A DNA stretch of 64,000 bases from Ornatilinea sp. (lineage in GTDB: Bacteria; Chloroflexota; Anaerolineae; Anaerolineales; Anaerolineaceae), in contig JAHDQE010000020.1 of assembly GCA_018433975.1 (NCBI GenBank), positions 1 to 64,000 of the forward strand, given 5' to 3'. The notes under the pieces were generated by a model. It did no database searches. It saw only the letters and a program-made list of their open reading frames with translations, and was not told the DNA's origin. The translations under genes and the position numbers were made by a program. Numbering within the stretch: the stretch's first letter is position 1; each line of letters begins with the position of its first letter. Of this stretch, positions 16,883-26,437 are shown one piece after another.

Positions 16883-17917
16883 TTACTGAGTGCCCCGCAG
16901 ACGTGGGTCAAACGCATCACGAAGACCGTCTCCCAGGAAGTTGAAGGCAAACATCGTAATTGCCAGCGCCAACGCCGGGAAAATAGTCTGATTCGGATAA
17001 GTCCGCACCACCTGTGCACCATCCGAAATCATCGCACCCCATGAAGGCGTCGGTGGGTTCACCCCGATCCCAATGAAGGACAGGAAAGCCTCTGTAGAAA
17101 TATAGGAAGGGATAGCCAGTGTTTCGGCAACGATCAGGGGGCCGACGATGTTGGGAAGAATATGGTTGAACATAATGCGTCCATTTTTAGCACCCAGAGT
17201 GCGCGCCGCCTCAATATATTCTTTCTCCCGTACGGAGAGCACCTGCCCACGGGAAAGACGTGCCATGGTTTCCCAGGCGGTAAGGCCGATTCCCACAAAG
17301 ATGAACAGCAGACCTCCCATTTTCTGGTCTAACTGGCTGATCGCATAAGCAAGAGTTCCAGGTTCCAGCTTGGTAAAAGTGGTTTTGAAAAAAGCCATCA
17401 ACAGGATAATAAACAGCAGACTGGGAAAAGCGTACAGCACATCCACGATCCGCATCATAAAATTATCGATTCTGCCACCAAAGAAACCGGAAATACTGCC
17501 GTAGGTTACACCGATCAACAGACTGATGATGGGTCCGATGAAAGCCACTGTTAGAGAAACTCGGGAACCGTAAATAATCCGGCTCAACAAATCACGTCCC
17601 ACATAATCCGCTCCTAGGGGATAAACCTCTGAGATACGGGTATAAGGTTTCATCGTAGAGAATAAAGAGACCACCCATGAAGGAGCAACATTTTGATCCG
17701 TCAACACCTGTTCCGCAAAAGGCTTTAAAGCCACCTGATCTGCGAAGATTGCCACCAGGATCAAAACGATGATAATACTACCGCCCAAAACAGCAGCTTT
17801 ATTCCGAACCAGCCGCCGCATTGCATCGGCAAAAAGACTTTCCCGCTTCTGGGTCAACGGAGTGCCGCCACCCATTTGCTCTATTTTTCTAGGATCTACT
17901 TTTAATTCTGCAGTCAT
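16883..17917 (-). CDS. oppC: oligopeptide ABC transporter permease, OppC type
   Basis: A 344-residue inner-membrane permease with six membrane helices. N-terminal region has the OppC_N stretch (LFADAMRRLVRNKAAVLGGSIIIVL), then the PLGADYVGRDLLSRIIYGSRVSL motif characteristic of DppC/OppC proteins, and the cytosolic EAA loop (EYIEAARTLGAKNGRIMFNHILPN) that docks on the ATPase. It pairs with the OppB-type gene upstream. It is the last gene of the opp operon and ends at a strong terminator. The start follows AGGAGG. Confidence 0.95.
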   Translation of the reverse strand: MTAELKVDPRKIEQMGGGTPLTQKRESLFADAMRRLVRNKAAVLGGSIIIVLILVAIFADQVALKPFAEQVLTDQNVAPSWVVSLFSTMKPYTRISEVYPLGADYVGRDLLSRIIYGSRVSLTVAFIGPIISLLIGVTYGSISGFFGGRIDNFMMRIVDVLYAFPSLLFIILLMAFFKTTFTKLEPGTLAYAISQLDQKMGGLLFIFVGIGLTAWETMARLSRGQVLSVREKEYIEAARTLGAKNGRIMFNHILPNIVGPLIVAETLAIPSYISTEAFLSFIGIGVNPPTPSWGAMISDGAQVVRTYPNQTIFPALALAITMFAFNFLGDGLRDAFDPRLRGTQ

Positions 17918-18017
17918 GGATCCTCCTGCACTTAATGATTCACCAGAGAAATAACCGTTTTATTATTCCTGGCTAAAACATCTTACTCAAAAAAACAATC
18001 CTGCTCCGCAAAACCTG

Positions 18018-19076
18018 CTAATCGTAGCGAATGCGAGGATCGAGATAAGCGTAAATGATATCCACCACCAAATTGGCAACCACCAGGAAAAATGCGTACA
18101 GCAAAATAGTACCCATGATCACCGGATAATCGCGATTGGTAATACTGGTCACAAAATAACGTCCCATACCGGGAATACCAAAGGTCAGTTCAGTGACAAA
18201 TGTCCCGGTGACCAGTGCAGCAAACATCGGCCCAAGGATTGTCACAACCGGGATCAATGAGTTCTTCAAAGCATGCCGGGTAGTAACCATCCGTTCTTTT
18301 AAGCCTTTGGCCCGCGCGGTTCGGATGTAATCCTCCCGAATTACCTGTAGCAAACTGGCACGCGTCAGACGGGCAATAATTGCGGAGCTTCCCAATCCTA
18401 ACGCCACAGATGGCATAACGGCATATTTCCAATAACCATTCCAGCTTAAGTCGGTGGGAAACACGCCAAGCAGGTAAGGGGGTTTCGACCCCCATCCGGT
18501 GGGGGGGAACCAACCCAAAACTACACCAAAAACCCAGATCATCAAAGGGCCCAAAACGATTACCGGCACCGAAACGCCAAAAATGGCGATGCTCATCCCC
18601 AGATAATCGAAGATGGTATTCTGCTTCAACGCGCTGAGAATACCCAGCGGCATACCAATAAAAAGGGCCACAAGTAACGCCATTAAACCCAACTGACCCG
18701 AAATGGGAAGTTGCTGGCGGAAAATGTCATTGACAGTACGGCTGCGAGAGCTGTACGAAGGCCCGAAATTCATCCACCTCACGTAAATACCACCCACCTG
18801 GAATTTTATTAAAGCATCATCTTCCAGAGCATTGGACGGTGGCTCGGTAGAAAATTGGGGCAAAGCCACATCGGATAAATAATGAAAATATTGAACAACT
18901 AAAGGATCATCTAAATGATAGCGCTTCTCAAGGTTTGCCATAATTTCAGGCGGCAATGCCTTTTCTCGATCAAATGGTCCCCCCGGAACAGCATGCATCA
19001 ATCCAAAGGTGATCGCGGAAACCACCAGTAAGACTACAACCAGATACAACAAACGGCGGATGATATATCGACCCAT
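18018..19076 (-). CDS. oppB: oligopeptide ABC transporter permease, OppB type
   Basis: A 352-residue permease. The first helix MGRYIIRRLLYLVVVLLVVSAITF and the following HAVPGGPFDREKALPPE are the standard OppB/DppB start; the EAA loop reads EDYIRTARAKGLKERMVTTRHALKNSLIPVV. An extended external segment between helices 1 and 2 (about residues 60-125) is long but usual for this family. It is followed by oppC after about 100 nt and preceded by the binding-protein gene. The start follows GGAGGC. Confidence 0.95.
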   Translation of the reverse strand: MGRYIIRRLLYLVVVLLVVSAITFGLMHAVPGGPFDREKALPPEIMANLEKRYHLDDPLVVQYFHYLSDVALPQFSTEPPSNALEDDALIKFQVGGIYVRWMNFGPSYSSRSRTVNDIFRQQLPISGQLGLMALLVALFIGMPLGILSALKQNTIFDYLGMSIAIFGVSVPVIVLGPLMIWVFGVVLGWFPPTGWGSKPPYLLGVFPTDLSWNGYWKYAVMPSVALGLGSSAIIARLTRASLLQVIREDYIRTARAKGLKERMVTTRHALKNSLIPVVTILGPMFAALVTGTFVTELTFGIPGMGRYFVTSITNRDYPVIMGTILLYAFFLVVANLVVDIIYAYLDPRIRYD

Positions 19077-19172
19077 TCAAGCCTCCAAACATGCCACGGC
19101 AGCGGCGTATCCTGTTGGGAATATGAGGGGGGGAGAATCCCCCCCTCTCAGGAACTTTTCTTGCTTCAGGAA

Positions 19173-20927
19173 TTACTCTGCCGCTGATTTAGCGGACATA
19201 TCAATATCCCATTTCTCAAAGTATTCCTGGCCGCTCACACTGAAAGTGCGCGTTACATATGGTTTGGTCACAACAACGCGGCTGTACCAGTAAATCGGGG
19301 CGAAGACTGCGTCCTCGTAAGCCGCGATCTCTTCGGCACGAGCATACATTTCAGTACGCTTGGCGTTGTCAAGCTCTTTGGCTGCGTCAGCAATAAGGGT
19401 CTCAAATTCTTCGTTGTACCACTGGATGCCACCACGTTGTATTACATTACCGGCATCATCGGTTTCAACAATTGTGTTGGAGTTTCCACCTTCTTTGAAC
19501 ACATCGCCAATGAAGTTGTTGGCATCCGGATAGTCCAAACACCAACCAAGTCGGAAGACCTGAGGAGCATTAGGACCATCGGTGGTCTCCAGGAAGACTT
19601 TCCATTCCTGGTTGGTCAGTTCCACGGTCAAGCCAAGGTTGTCTTTCCACATTTGCTGAATAGCTTCAGCAATCTTCTGATGGCCTTCATTGGTGTTGAA
19701 CATCAGGGTGATATGCACATCGTCAACGGTCAGGCCTTTCTCATCCAGGTAGGACTGGAGTTCGGCTTTACCCGCTTCGATATCGGTCTTGATACCCAGA
19801 TCGGGGTATTCTTCAAGAGTTGGCGCACCGGCCAGACCGGGGTTAGAGAGCCACTGGGCAGGAATCTGATCCGCTTTGGTAACATTGTCAATCAAAGCCT
19901 GGCGGTCAATTGCGTAAGACAATGCACGGCGTACACGGACATCATCGGTGAACTCAGCAGCGGTGTTGAAACCGTAGTAGTAGCTGCAGAAGTAAGGTGC
20001 GATCACCAGCTCTTCAGACAAAACGGGGTCGACCTTCACGCGGTCCAGATCGGACAACGGCACTTTGGTGACATCGGCGTTGCCTGCTTCGTATTCTGAC
20101 AGGCCAGGGCCATCATCCAGGAACAGGAAATGGACACGATCAATTGTGGGGGATGGAATTTCATCGGTGCCGGGCCAGAAAGGATTCTTCACCATATCGA
20201 GGGAAGCATCATGTACCCATTCTTTCATTACGAAGGGGCCATAACCCTGGAAGAAACCGGTATCGGTCCAGCGATCACCCTGTTCTTCGATCAACCAGGA
20301 AGGCTCAGCGTAGCCCATCCACATACCGGCGATTGCGGCGTTGAAGGCTGCCGGATTATTAAAGGTGATCTCAAGGGTATAGTCATCAATGACTTTAATG
20401 CCAACGGTTTCAGGATCAGAAACATCGGTATAGAGATAGTCTTCCGCACCAGAGACAACACCGGCCAGAACATAAGCGTAGGGGCTGCCGGTTTCAGGAT
20501 TCAGGGTGCGCATGAAGCCATAATAGAAATCATTGGCGTTTACCATACGGACGTTACCATCTCCATCCTTTACCTGAACGACAGAACTGGTTTCAGCATC
20601 GTATGTTACCCAACTGATATTGTCACGCAGGTGGAAGGTGTAAACCGTGCCATCGTCGCTAATATCCCAGCTGGTCGCCATTCCGGGTTGAGTCTCGTTG
20701 GTTAATTCATTCAAACGAGTCAGACCACCGAAGGTCTCCATCGCAACCTGGATGGAAGAAGTATCTTCCGCCAGAGAGGGATCAAGACCAGGAATGTCGC
20801 CAGGGCCCAGAACAAAGTTGATGACTTTTTCAACTTCAGGCGCAGCAGGTGCAGCTGGCTGACAGGCAGCCAATACCATGCTGGCAACAATCAATAATGC
20901 TGCAAAAACAAAAATTTTTGAACGCAT
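19173..20927 (-). CDS. oppA: oligopeptide-binding lipoprotein of the opp operon
   Basis: A 584-residue lipoprotein, lipobox LAACQP (cysteine about residue 21) followed by a short AAPAAPE linker. It is a family 5 solute-binding protein with landmarks LRDNISWVTYD, RALSYAIDRQALID and APIYWYSRVV. It is paralogous over its length to the stand-alone binding protein at 11751-13550. The position between the ATPase and permease genes shows it is the cognate receptor. The start follows AAGGAGG. The neighbouring murein-peptide enzymes suggest that cell-wall peptides are among its ligands; that is inference. Confidence 0.9.
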   Translation of the reverse strand: MRSKIFVFAALLIVASMVLAACQPAAPAAPEVEKVINFVLGPGDIPGLDPSLAEDTSSIQVAMETFGGLTRLNELTNETQPGMATSWDISDDGTVYTFHLRDNISWVTYDAETSSVVQVKDGDGNVRMVNANDFYYGFMRTLNPETGSPYAYVLAGVVSGAEDYLYTDVSDPETVGIKVIDDYTLEITFNNPAAFNAAIAGMWMGYAEPSWLIEEQGDRWTDTGFFQGYGPFVMKEWVHDASLDMVKNPFWPGTDEIPSPTIDRVHFLFLDDGPGLSEYEAGNADVTKVPLSDLDRVKVDPVLSEELVIAPYFCSYYYGFNTAAEFTDDVRVRRALSYAIDRQALIDNVTKADQIPAQWLSNPGLAGAPTLEEYPDLGIKTDIEAGKAELQSYLDEKGLTVDDVHITLMFNTNEGHQKIAEAIQQMWKDNLGLTVELTNQEWKVFLETTDGPNAPQVFRLGWCLDYPDANNFIGDVFKEGGNSNTIVETDDAGNVIQRGGIQWYNEEFETLIADAAKELDNAKRTEMYARAEEIAAYEDAVFAPIYWYSRVVVTKPYVTRTFSVSGQEYFEKWDIDMSAKSAAE

Positions 20928-21043
20928 TCTTTCTCCTCCTTACTTAAATTGAGACTAAAATTGAGTAATTTATCATTATTGTACAGAGATAGGGCAAACC
21001 TACACAGCTTTAAGCTTTCGCCACCGCCTCCTTTCAATAAGGA

Positions 21044-22033
21044 CTACACCAAGTGACAGGCCACAAAGTGACCCTGCTTGATTTCTCTGAATTCCGGTTT
21101 TTCTTGTGCGCAAATATCGACGGCCAACGGGCAGCGCGTGCGGAAACGGCAGCCGGAAGGTGGGTTTACCGGAGATGGGACATCGCCCTCCAGAATGATC
21201 CGCTGTCTTTTTTCCTCAGCGTACGGATCGGGAATCGGCACTGCCGACAGGAGAGCCTGTGTATACGGGTGAAGCGGGTTGTTGTAGAGTTCCTCACGCT
21301 CCGCGAGTTCCATGATAATGCCCAGATACATCACCGCCACACGGTCACTAATATGACGCACCATCGAAAGATCGTGCGCAATAAACAAATAAGTCAGTCC
21401 CAGTTCGGCCTGCAGGTCTTCCAGCAGGTTTACCACCTGAGCCTGAATCGAAACATCCAGCGCCGAAATTGGTTCATCGCAAACGATCAATGAAGGATCC
21501 AGTGCCAGAGCACGGGCCACACCAATCCTCTGGCGCTGACCGCCGGAAAATTCGTGAGGATAACGGTTTGAAAAAGCCGGGTTGAGACCCACCAGAGCCA
21601 ATAAATCTGCAACACGGTCTTCCAGCTCTTTTCCACTGTAAGTCTTGTGGATGAGCATCGGTTCCCCGACAATTTCGCCCACCGTCATACGTGGATTCAA
21701 ACTCGCGTAGGGGTCCTGGAAAATCATCTGCATCCGCTTGCGAGTCTTCCGGAGCTCTTCCCCCTTCATCGCGACCAGGTCTTTTCCTTCAAAATAAACG
21801 CTGCCCGAGGTCGGACGATAAAGTTGAAGGATCGTTCGCCCCGTCGTGGATTTACCACAACCGGACTCACCTACCAGACCCAATGTCTCACCTTTATAAA
21901 TGTCAAAGCTGACGCCATCCACCGCGTGAACTGCGCCAACTTGTTTTTGGATAATAATTCCCTGTGTTATTGGAAAATGTTTGACAAGATTGTCAACATG
22001 AAGCAATACTTCTTTTTGATTATTCTCGGTCAT
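21044..22033 (-). CDS. oppF: oligopeptide ABC transporter ATPase, OppF type
   Basis: A 329-residue ATPase. Walker [14 protein letters not shown], signature [14 protein letters not shown], Walker [14 protein letters not shown]-loop IAHDLS. The C-terminal oligo_HPY region ([17 protein letters not shown]) and the cysteine-rich end ([15 protein letters not shown]) are those of OppF/DppF, where four cysteines bind an iron-sulfur cluster. Its start codon overlaps the oppD stop as ATGA, indicating translational coupling. Confidence 0.95.
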   Translation of the reverse strand: MTENNQKEVLLHVDNLVKHFPITQGIIIQKQVGAVHAVDGVSFDIYKGETLGLVGESGCGKSTTGRTILQLYRPTSGSVYFEGKDLVAMKGEELRKTRKRMQMIFQDPYASLNPRMTVGEIVGEPMLIHKTYSGKELEDRVADLLALVGLNPAFSNRYPHEFSGGQRQRIGVARALALDPSLIVCDEPISALDVSIQAQVVNLLEDLQAELGLTYLFIAHDLSMVRHISDRVAVMYLGIIMELAEREELYNNPLHPYTQALLSAVPIPDPYAEEKRQRIILEGDVPSPVNPPSGCRFRTRCPLAVDICAQEKPEFREIKQGHFVACHLV

Positions 22034-23025
22034 GCACGCTCTCTCCCAGTCTTAGGATCAACCCAGCAGGCAGCTCGATGCTCGCTGTTGCCATTCACCG
22101 GTCGCAAAACCGGGTTTTCATTCCAACAGTGATCGATGGCATACTTACATCGCGGTGCAAAAGGACAAAAATTCGGCTTTTCCAACAGTACTGGAGGGAG
22201 ACCGTCAATGGAAGCCAGCCGTCGTTCCCGTGACTCATCGACTCTGGGAAGGCTGTCCAGCAAACCAAGCGTATAAGGATGCTCCGGGTCAGAATACAGT
22301 TCCTTGACCTGGGCTTCTTCAATCACCAAACCGGCATACATCACCATTACGCGATCTGCCAGCCCGGCAATAATCCCTAAATCATGAGTAATCCAGATAA
22401 TTGCCATCCCCAATTCGTCCCGCAGCCGCTTCACCAACTCAACGATCTGGGCCTGAATAGTTACGTCCAGAGCAGTGGTTGGTTCATCTGCAATCAGCAC
22501 CTGTGGTGTGCAGATCAAAGACATCGCGATCATCACACGCTGGCGCATACCGCCAGAAAATTGATGCGGGTAATCGTTCAGACGATCTTTCGCCTTCGGA
22601 ATGCCCACCATTTCCAACATTTCAGCGGCACGTTCGGCAGATTGCTGCCGGTTGGCACCATTATGAATTTCCAGCGGTTCCGCTACCTGCCTGCCAATGG
22701 TCAGAACGGGGTTAAAAGAAGTCATCGGATCCTGGAAAACCATACTGATCTGTGATCCGCGAATATGACGGATTTCATCATTCGTCATCTTCAACAGATC
22801 TTTTCCCTGATAAATTGCCTGGCCTGCAACTACTTCACCAGGGGGGCTGGGAATCAACCTCAGCATCGACATCACAGTTACGCTTTTGCCACAGCCGCTC
22901 TCACCCACAATTCCAAGAGTTTCGCCCTCTTTGAGATGAAAAGAAACCCCATTCACCGCATGAACGATACCTTCTCTCGTCTGGAATTGTGTTTCAAGGC
23001 CCTGGACTTTCAACAAATCAGCCAT
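22030..23025 (-). CDS. oppD: oligopeptide ABC transporter ATPase, OppD type
   Basis: A 331-residue ATPase, first gene of the opp operon. Walker [10 protein letters not shown], signature [14 protein letters not shown], Walker [13 protein letters not shown]-loop WITHDLG, C-terminal oligo_HPY ([16 protein letters not shown]) and cysteine cluster ([15 protein letters not shown]). GAGG lies in front of the ATG at long spacing. It is read from the strong promoter at 23119-23147. Confidence 0.95.
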   Translation of the reverse strand: MADLLKVQGLETQFQTREGIVHAVNGVSFHLKEGETLGIVGESGCGKSVTVMSMLRLIPSPPGEVVAGQAIYQGKDLLKMTNDEIRHIRGSQISMVFQDPMTSFNPVLTIGRQVAEPLEIHNGANRQQSAERAAEMLEMVGIPKAKDRLNDYPHQFSGGMRQRVMIAMSLICTPQVLIADEPTTALDVTIQAQIVELVKRLRDELGMAIIWITHDLGIIAGLADRVMVMYAGLVIEEAQVKELYSDPEHPYTLGLLDSLPRVDESRERRLASIDGLPPVLLEKPNFCPFAPRCKYAIDHCWNENPVLRPVNGNSEHRAACWVDPKTGRERA

Positions 23026-23118
23026 GCAAATATACCCTCGTTGTGTTAGAGAATTGGGGAAAAATTAACAAAACAGACCTCATTACGCGCCCCTAAGACA
23101 AGCTTTTGGACATGAATG

Positions 23119-23147
23119 AGTATACCTTGATTCAAATACAAAGTCAA
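23119..23147 (-). promoter_or_regulatory. promoter of the opp operon
   Basis: Minus strand TTGACT (23147-23142), 17-bp spacer, TATACT (23124-23119). Two near-consensus hexamers at ideal spacing; predicted start near 23112, leader about 85 nt. It diverges from the serine hydrolase gene. Confidence 0.8.
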
Positions 23148-23193
23148 ACACGGCAGAAAAAAAATCCTTTAAACAATGTGGATAAAAATTATA

Positions 23194-23199
23194 TATAAT
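23194..23199 (+). promoter_or_regulatory. -10 element immediately before the serine hydrolase gene
   Basis: Perfect TATAAT ending 9 nt before the ATG at 23209. There is no Shine-Dalgarno sequence, so the mRNA is probably leaderless. The -35 region is weak. Confidence 0.55.
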
Positions 23200-23208
23200 A
23201 ATGTCATT

Positions 23209-23952
23209 ATGATCAAGGATTTTACAACAAAATTACAAAATTCTAACTGTAAATACGCCCTGTATTTAAAGCGAAACGGAGAATCAGCCCTTTTCGAAGC
23301 GAATTGCGAAAAATTCTCCTCAGCTTCCGTCATCAAAGTTCCTCTCCTGCTGGCGTGGGTACATCTGGAACGGGCCGGTGAAGTGGATCGGACCGCGTTG
23401 TGCTGCCTCGATGACGAGCCCCAAGTGCACGGAGCCGGATTCTCCTGGCTGCTGCGCGCCCGCCGGCTTCCTTATCAGGACGTATTGATGATGATGATCG
23501 CCCTGTCCGACAACCTGTGCACCAATCTCATCATTCAGAAGATCGGCATCGAAAGAGCCAACCGGATCTTCCGCGATGAGCTCGGTTTGAAAGGCACCGA
23601 GCTGCAGCGAAAAATGATGGATTTTGCCGCGCGCGAAAAGGGACTCGATAACTGGATCTCTGCCCAGGATTGCATCCGGTTTTATGACCGGATCGCAGAA
23701 CTGACACCGCAGGAAAAAGATTGGGTTGAACCCATGCTGCGCGTTGCCGGAGATCACCTCCTCATGCGGGATATCCCCTTCGACACCATCACTTTTCATC
23801 ACAAAATTGGATCGATTCCCGGGGTGATGCACGATTGGGGCTACACCAGAGACCGCCAGCTCTTCCTGCTGACCAACGAGGTGGCCGATGAGGCCCAAAT
23901 GATCCGGTTTTTTGGCGAATTCGGCCACATGGCCGTTCAGGATTTGCTCTGA
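23209..23952 (+). CDS. class A beta-lactamase-like serine hydrolase, cytosolic
   Basis: A 247-residue protein of the Beta-lactamase2 family. The three serine penicilloyl-enzyme motifs are visible: SxxK as SVIK (SASVIKVPLLLAW), SDN in ALSDNLCTN, and a KTG variant KIGS in HHKIGSIPG. No signal peptide or lipobox precedes SxxK, so it should stay in the cytosol, unlike true secreted beta-lactamases. The ATG at 23209 gives MIKDFTTK; the in-frame extension to 23176 would overlap the -10. It is divergent from the oligopeptide transporter and convergent with an NlpC/P60 peptidase and dipeptide epimerase, so hydrolysis of imported cell-wall peptides is plausible but unproven. Confidence 0.75.
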   Translation: MIKDFTTKLQNSNCKYALYLKRNGESALFEANCEKFSSASVIKVPLLLAWVHLERAGEVDRTALCCLDDEPQVHGAGFSWLLRARRLPYQDVLMMMIALSDNLCTNLIIQKIGIERANRIFRDELGLKGTELQRKMMDFAAREKGLDNWISAQDCIRFYDRIAELTPQEKDWVEPMLRVAGDHLLMRDIPFDTITFHHKIGSIPGVMHDWGYTRDRQLFLLTNEVADEAQMIRFFGEFGHMAVQDLL

Positions 23953-23972
23953 AAATAAACCGCTCTATAATT

Positions 23973-24018
23973 AAAGCACTCGGTTTTTGGAAGAACCGAG
24001 TGCTTTCTTGTTTTTATC
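23973..24018. terminator. terminator after the serine hydrolase
   Basis: AAAGCACTCGGTT and AACCGAGTGCTTT with an eight-base loop, followed on the + strand by CTTGTTTTT. It also lies downstream of the convergent NlpC/P60 gene. Confidence 0.9.
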
Positions 24019-24089
24019 GAACGATTTTTTGTGGGTGCGCCGATACCGCTCCAGGCTGTACCGCGTTCAGGTCACCATCCCTGGCTGGA

Positions 24090-25097
24090 TCAATCCAGAT
24101 ACCGGCAGGTGCCAATATAGATCTTCTTTAAATAATCTTCTTCCGCCTGCACATTGTCAATATAGACCCCGTTGCGCTTGCCCGAGGAGTGGATGGTATC
24201 CCAGCCCCCCATAATGATCCCCACATGGGTGATATCCACGCCATCTTCGCCGAAAAAGATCAGGTCTCCCGGCAGGAAGGGCGGCTCAACCGCGCGGCCA
24301 ACGTCGTACTGCATGCCCGCATCTCGAGGTAAAGTGACCCCCACCAGGCGGTAAAGCAGCTGCGCCAGCCCGGAGCAGTCAATCCCATGCGCCGTGCACC
24401 CGCCCCACAGGTACTGCACTCCCATCCATTTCAGTGCGTCTTCCGTCATCATCGCACGCTGTGCCGCTGCCGTTTGGGGCATATCCTGAAACGCCCTCAA
24501 ATCCGCCAGGGGAATCCATCCCGATTTATTGGCATGGACCAGTGCCCAATCCCCCTCAACCTTCTCAATTTTCAGTGAGGTCCCACCTAGGATGCGGGTC
24601 AGCAGTTTTGAGCCCGGATCGGCCTCCGCGCGCAGCAGGCTCTCCGGAGCAGACACAATATGGGTTGGGGCCGGCGCGGGTTTTTCACTGAGATAACCGC
24701 GATAGGCCCAGCCGATATAGCCGTCCATTTGGCGCACCAAACACCAGTCTCCTGTGGTTTCCAAAACCTCCAGCGGCCAGCCGAAAAGCAGTTCGCTGAG
24801 TAAATCACAATGAAAAGTGGGCTGCGAGTAAAGGCCGGTCAGGTTTGTCGCCACAGTTAAGTAAAGCGGCGATTCGCCATGCAGAACTTTTACCGCGCTG
24901 GTGTCCAGCTTGAGCGTCGGGAACTCCGACTGCATCGCTGTCTCAAGAGCATCAAAAGTTTGCGGGTCCAGCACCCGGCCTTCCAACGACAGCCTGTCCT
25001 CAACGCAGGACACAAGCCCAACATCAAACAACTGTACACGGGTATCACGATGCCGCGTCTTTAATTCATCCAGCACCGCCTGAATTTTCTCCAGCAT
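24090..25097 (-). CDS. NlpC/P60 endopeptidase with SH3-like region (YkfC-like)
   Basis: A 335-residue protein without a signal peptide. Residues about 95-210 contain two SH3-like stretches (FGWPLEVLETTGDWCLVRQMDGYIGW; GGTSLKIEKVEGDWALVHANKSGWI). Residues 215-335 are NlpC/P60: catalytic cysteine in HGIDCSGLAQ, histidine in DITHVGIIMG, and the LPGDLIFFG strand. The layout is that of YkfC/DppVI gamma-D-glutamyl-L-diamino acid endopeptidases, which cleave free murein peptides in the cytosol. The gene starts 27 nt after the stop of a dipeptide epimerase gene, the ykfB-ykfC arrangement known from Bacillus. Start follows AGGAGGAG. Confidence 0.85.
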   Translation of the reverse strand: MLEKIQAVLDELKTRHRDTRVQLFDVGLVSCVEDRLSLEGRVLDPQTFDALETAMQSEFPTLKLDTSAVKVLHGESPLYLTVATNLTGLYSQPTFHCDLLSELLFGWPLEVLETTGDWCLVRQMDGYIGWAYRGYLSEKPAPAPTHIVSAPESLLRAEADPGSKLLTRILGGTSLKIEKVEGDWALVHANKSGWIPLADLRAFQDMPQTAAAQRAMMTEDALKWMGVQYLWGGCTAHGIDCSGLAQLLYRLVGVTLPRDAGMQYDVGRAVEPPFLPGDLIFFGEDGVDITHVGIIMGGWDTIHSSGKRNGVYIDNVQAEEDYLKKIYIGTCRYLD

Positions 25098-25123
25098 TGC
25101 TCCTCCTGAATTTATTTCTTAAA

Positions 25124-26164
25124 TTAATCCTCAATTTCGGCCCGCTCTTTGAGCACAACGCCAATCCCCGGCCGTTCACCGACGGTCAAAACGGCATGCC
25201 GGTCATATTGAACCCCGTCAAAAGGATCATTGGTGATCAGCAGCGGCCCGTCCAGATCCACCCACTCCGCAAATCCGGTCAGGTGTGCCATGGCAGTTGT
25301 CCCTAATGAAGTCTCCACCATCTGGCCCAGCATAATGCGAAGCCCCAATTCCTGGGCCCGCCGCAGCATCTTCAACCCTGGTGTCAGTCCGCCGACTTTC
25401 ATCAGCTTCAGGTTGATGCCCTGCACCCCCGCCGCGGCCAGCCGTTCAACATCTTGCAGGGTCTGCACCGATTCATCCGCCACCACCGGGATATCCGTAT
25501 GCTTCTGAATTTCGCCCATGGCCTCAATCTGATCTTTTGGAAGCGGCTGTTCAATCATCTCCAGGTCAAACTTCTCCAGTTTCTCGATATACCGGAGTGA
25601 TTCCTCCAGCGTCCAGCCCGCGTTGGCATCAATACGGAGCTTCGCATCCGGGCGCGCTTCGCGGACTGCCGCCAAGCGGGCAATATCATCCTCGCTGCCC
25701 AGTTTGATTTTAAGAATCCCATAATCTTTCATCTCACCGGCCATCCTTGCCATCTCTTCCGGCGTGTCGATCACCACCGTGAAAGAAGAAGCCATTGGAG
25801 CAGGTGCAGGGACATCCAGCAGCCGGTAAAGCGGCACATTGCGCTGGCGGCCGATCCGGTCATAAAGCGCCAGGTCCAGTGCACAGCGTGCCGGAGCCGG
25901 GCCATCCTGCCCCACCCACTCCGCAATCCCCTCCGGCTCATCCGGAAAAGGCTTGTCCTTTCGAGAAGCTTTCTCCCAATAAGCCGCCATATCTGCCGAG
26001 GCTACGCCATAATAAGGCGGAATAGTACCTTCTCCCCACCCTTCATCTCCGGCCAGGCGGACCCAATAAGCCTCCCGGGTGGGACTGACCCCATACGAAA
26101 CCCGAAAAGGGACCCGGAGCTTAAGAGTCACCTTTTTCCATGATAAACGCTTCCCTGATTCCAT
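25124..26164 (-). CDS. dipeptide epimerase (L-Ala-D/L-Glu epimerase, enolase superfamily)
   Basis: A 346-residue member of the muconate-lactonizing subgroup of the enolase superfamily. N-terminal capping domain, then the barrel with acid/base lysine in ILKIKLG, metal ligands in RIDANAGW, EQPL and VADES, second lysine in GINLKLMKVGG, and a C-terminal D in VDLDGPLL. The motifs fit L-Ala-D/L-Glu epimerases (YkfB/YcjG) rather than mandelate racemases. It would convert L-Ala-D-Glu, released by the co-transcribed NlpC/P60 enzyme, into L-Ala-L-Glu for normal peptidases. The start follows GGAAGG. Confidence 0.88.
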   Translation of the reverse strand: MESGKRLSWKKVTLKLRVPFRVSYGVSPTREAYWVRLAGDEGWGEGTIPPYYGVASADMAAYWEKASRKDKPFPDEPEGIAEWVGQDGPAPARCALDLALYDRIGRQRNVPLYRLLDVPAPAPMASSFTVVIDTPEEMARMAGEMKDYGILKIKLGSEDDIARLAAVREARPDAKLRIDANAGWTLEESLRYIEKLEKFDLEMIEQPLPKDQIEAMGEIQKHTDIPVVADESVQTLQDVERLAAAGVQGINLKLMKVGGLTPGLKMLRRAQELGLRIMLGQMVETSLGTTAMAHLTGFAEWVDLDGPLLITNDPFDGVQYDRHAVLTVGERPGIGVVLKERAEIED

Positions 26165-26437
26165 CCGCTTTCCTTCCTTATACTGCCAGAATGCCTTTTA
26201 AAAAACAGTTTACCCGAGTTATTTCGCGCTGTCGATGTTATCAATCCAAACCGGTCGGCGCTCAGGCACAATCCACTCAAAACAGAAACCGCCCATTCTT
26301 TTGGAGCACTGTCCTTACAAGGATATTCTAATCCGGGTACAGCAGAAAAGCCGCACCAATTTTGGAACTTTCCCTGCTTTGGGGTATCCGCTTTCTTGCA
26401 GCGTGGCCGGAAAGCGCACTTTTTCCGGTAAATTTCT

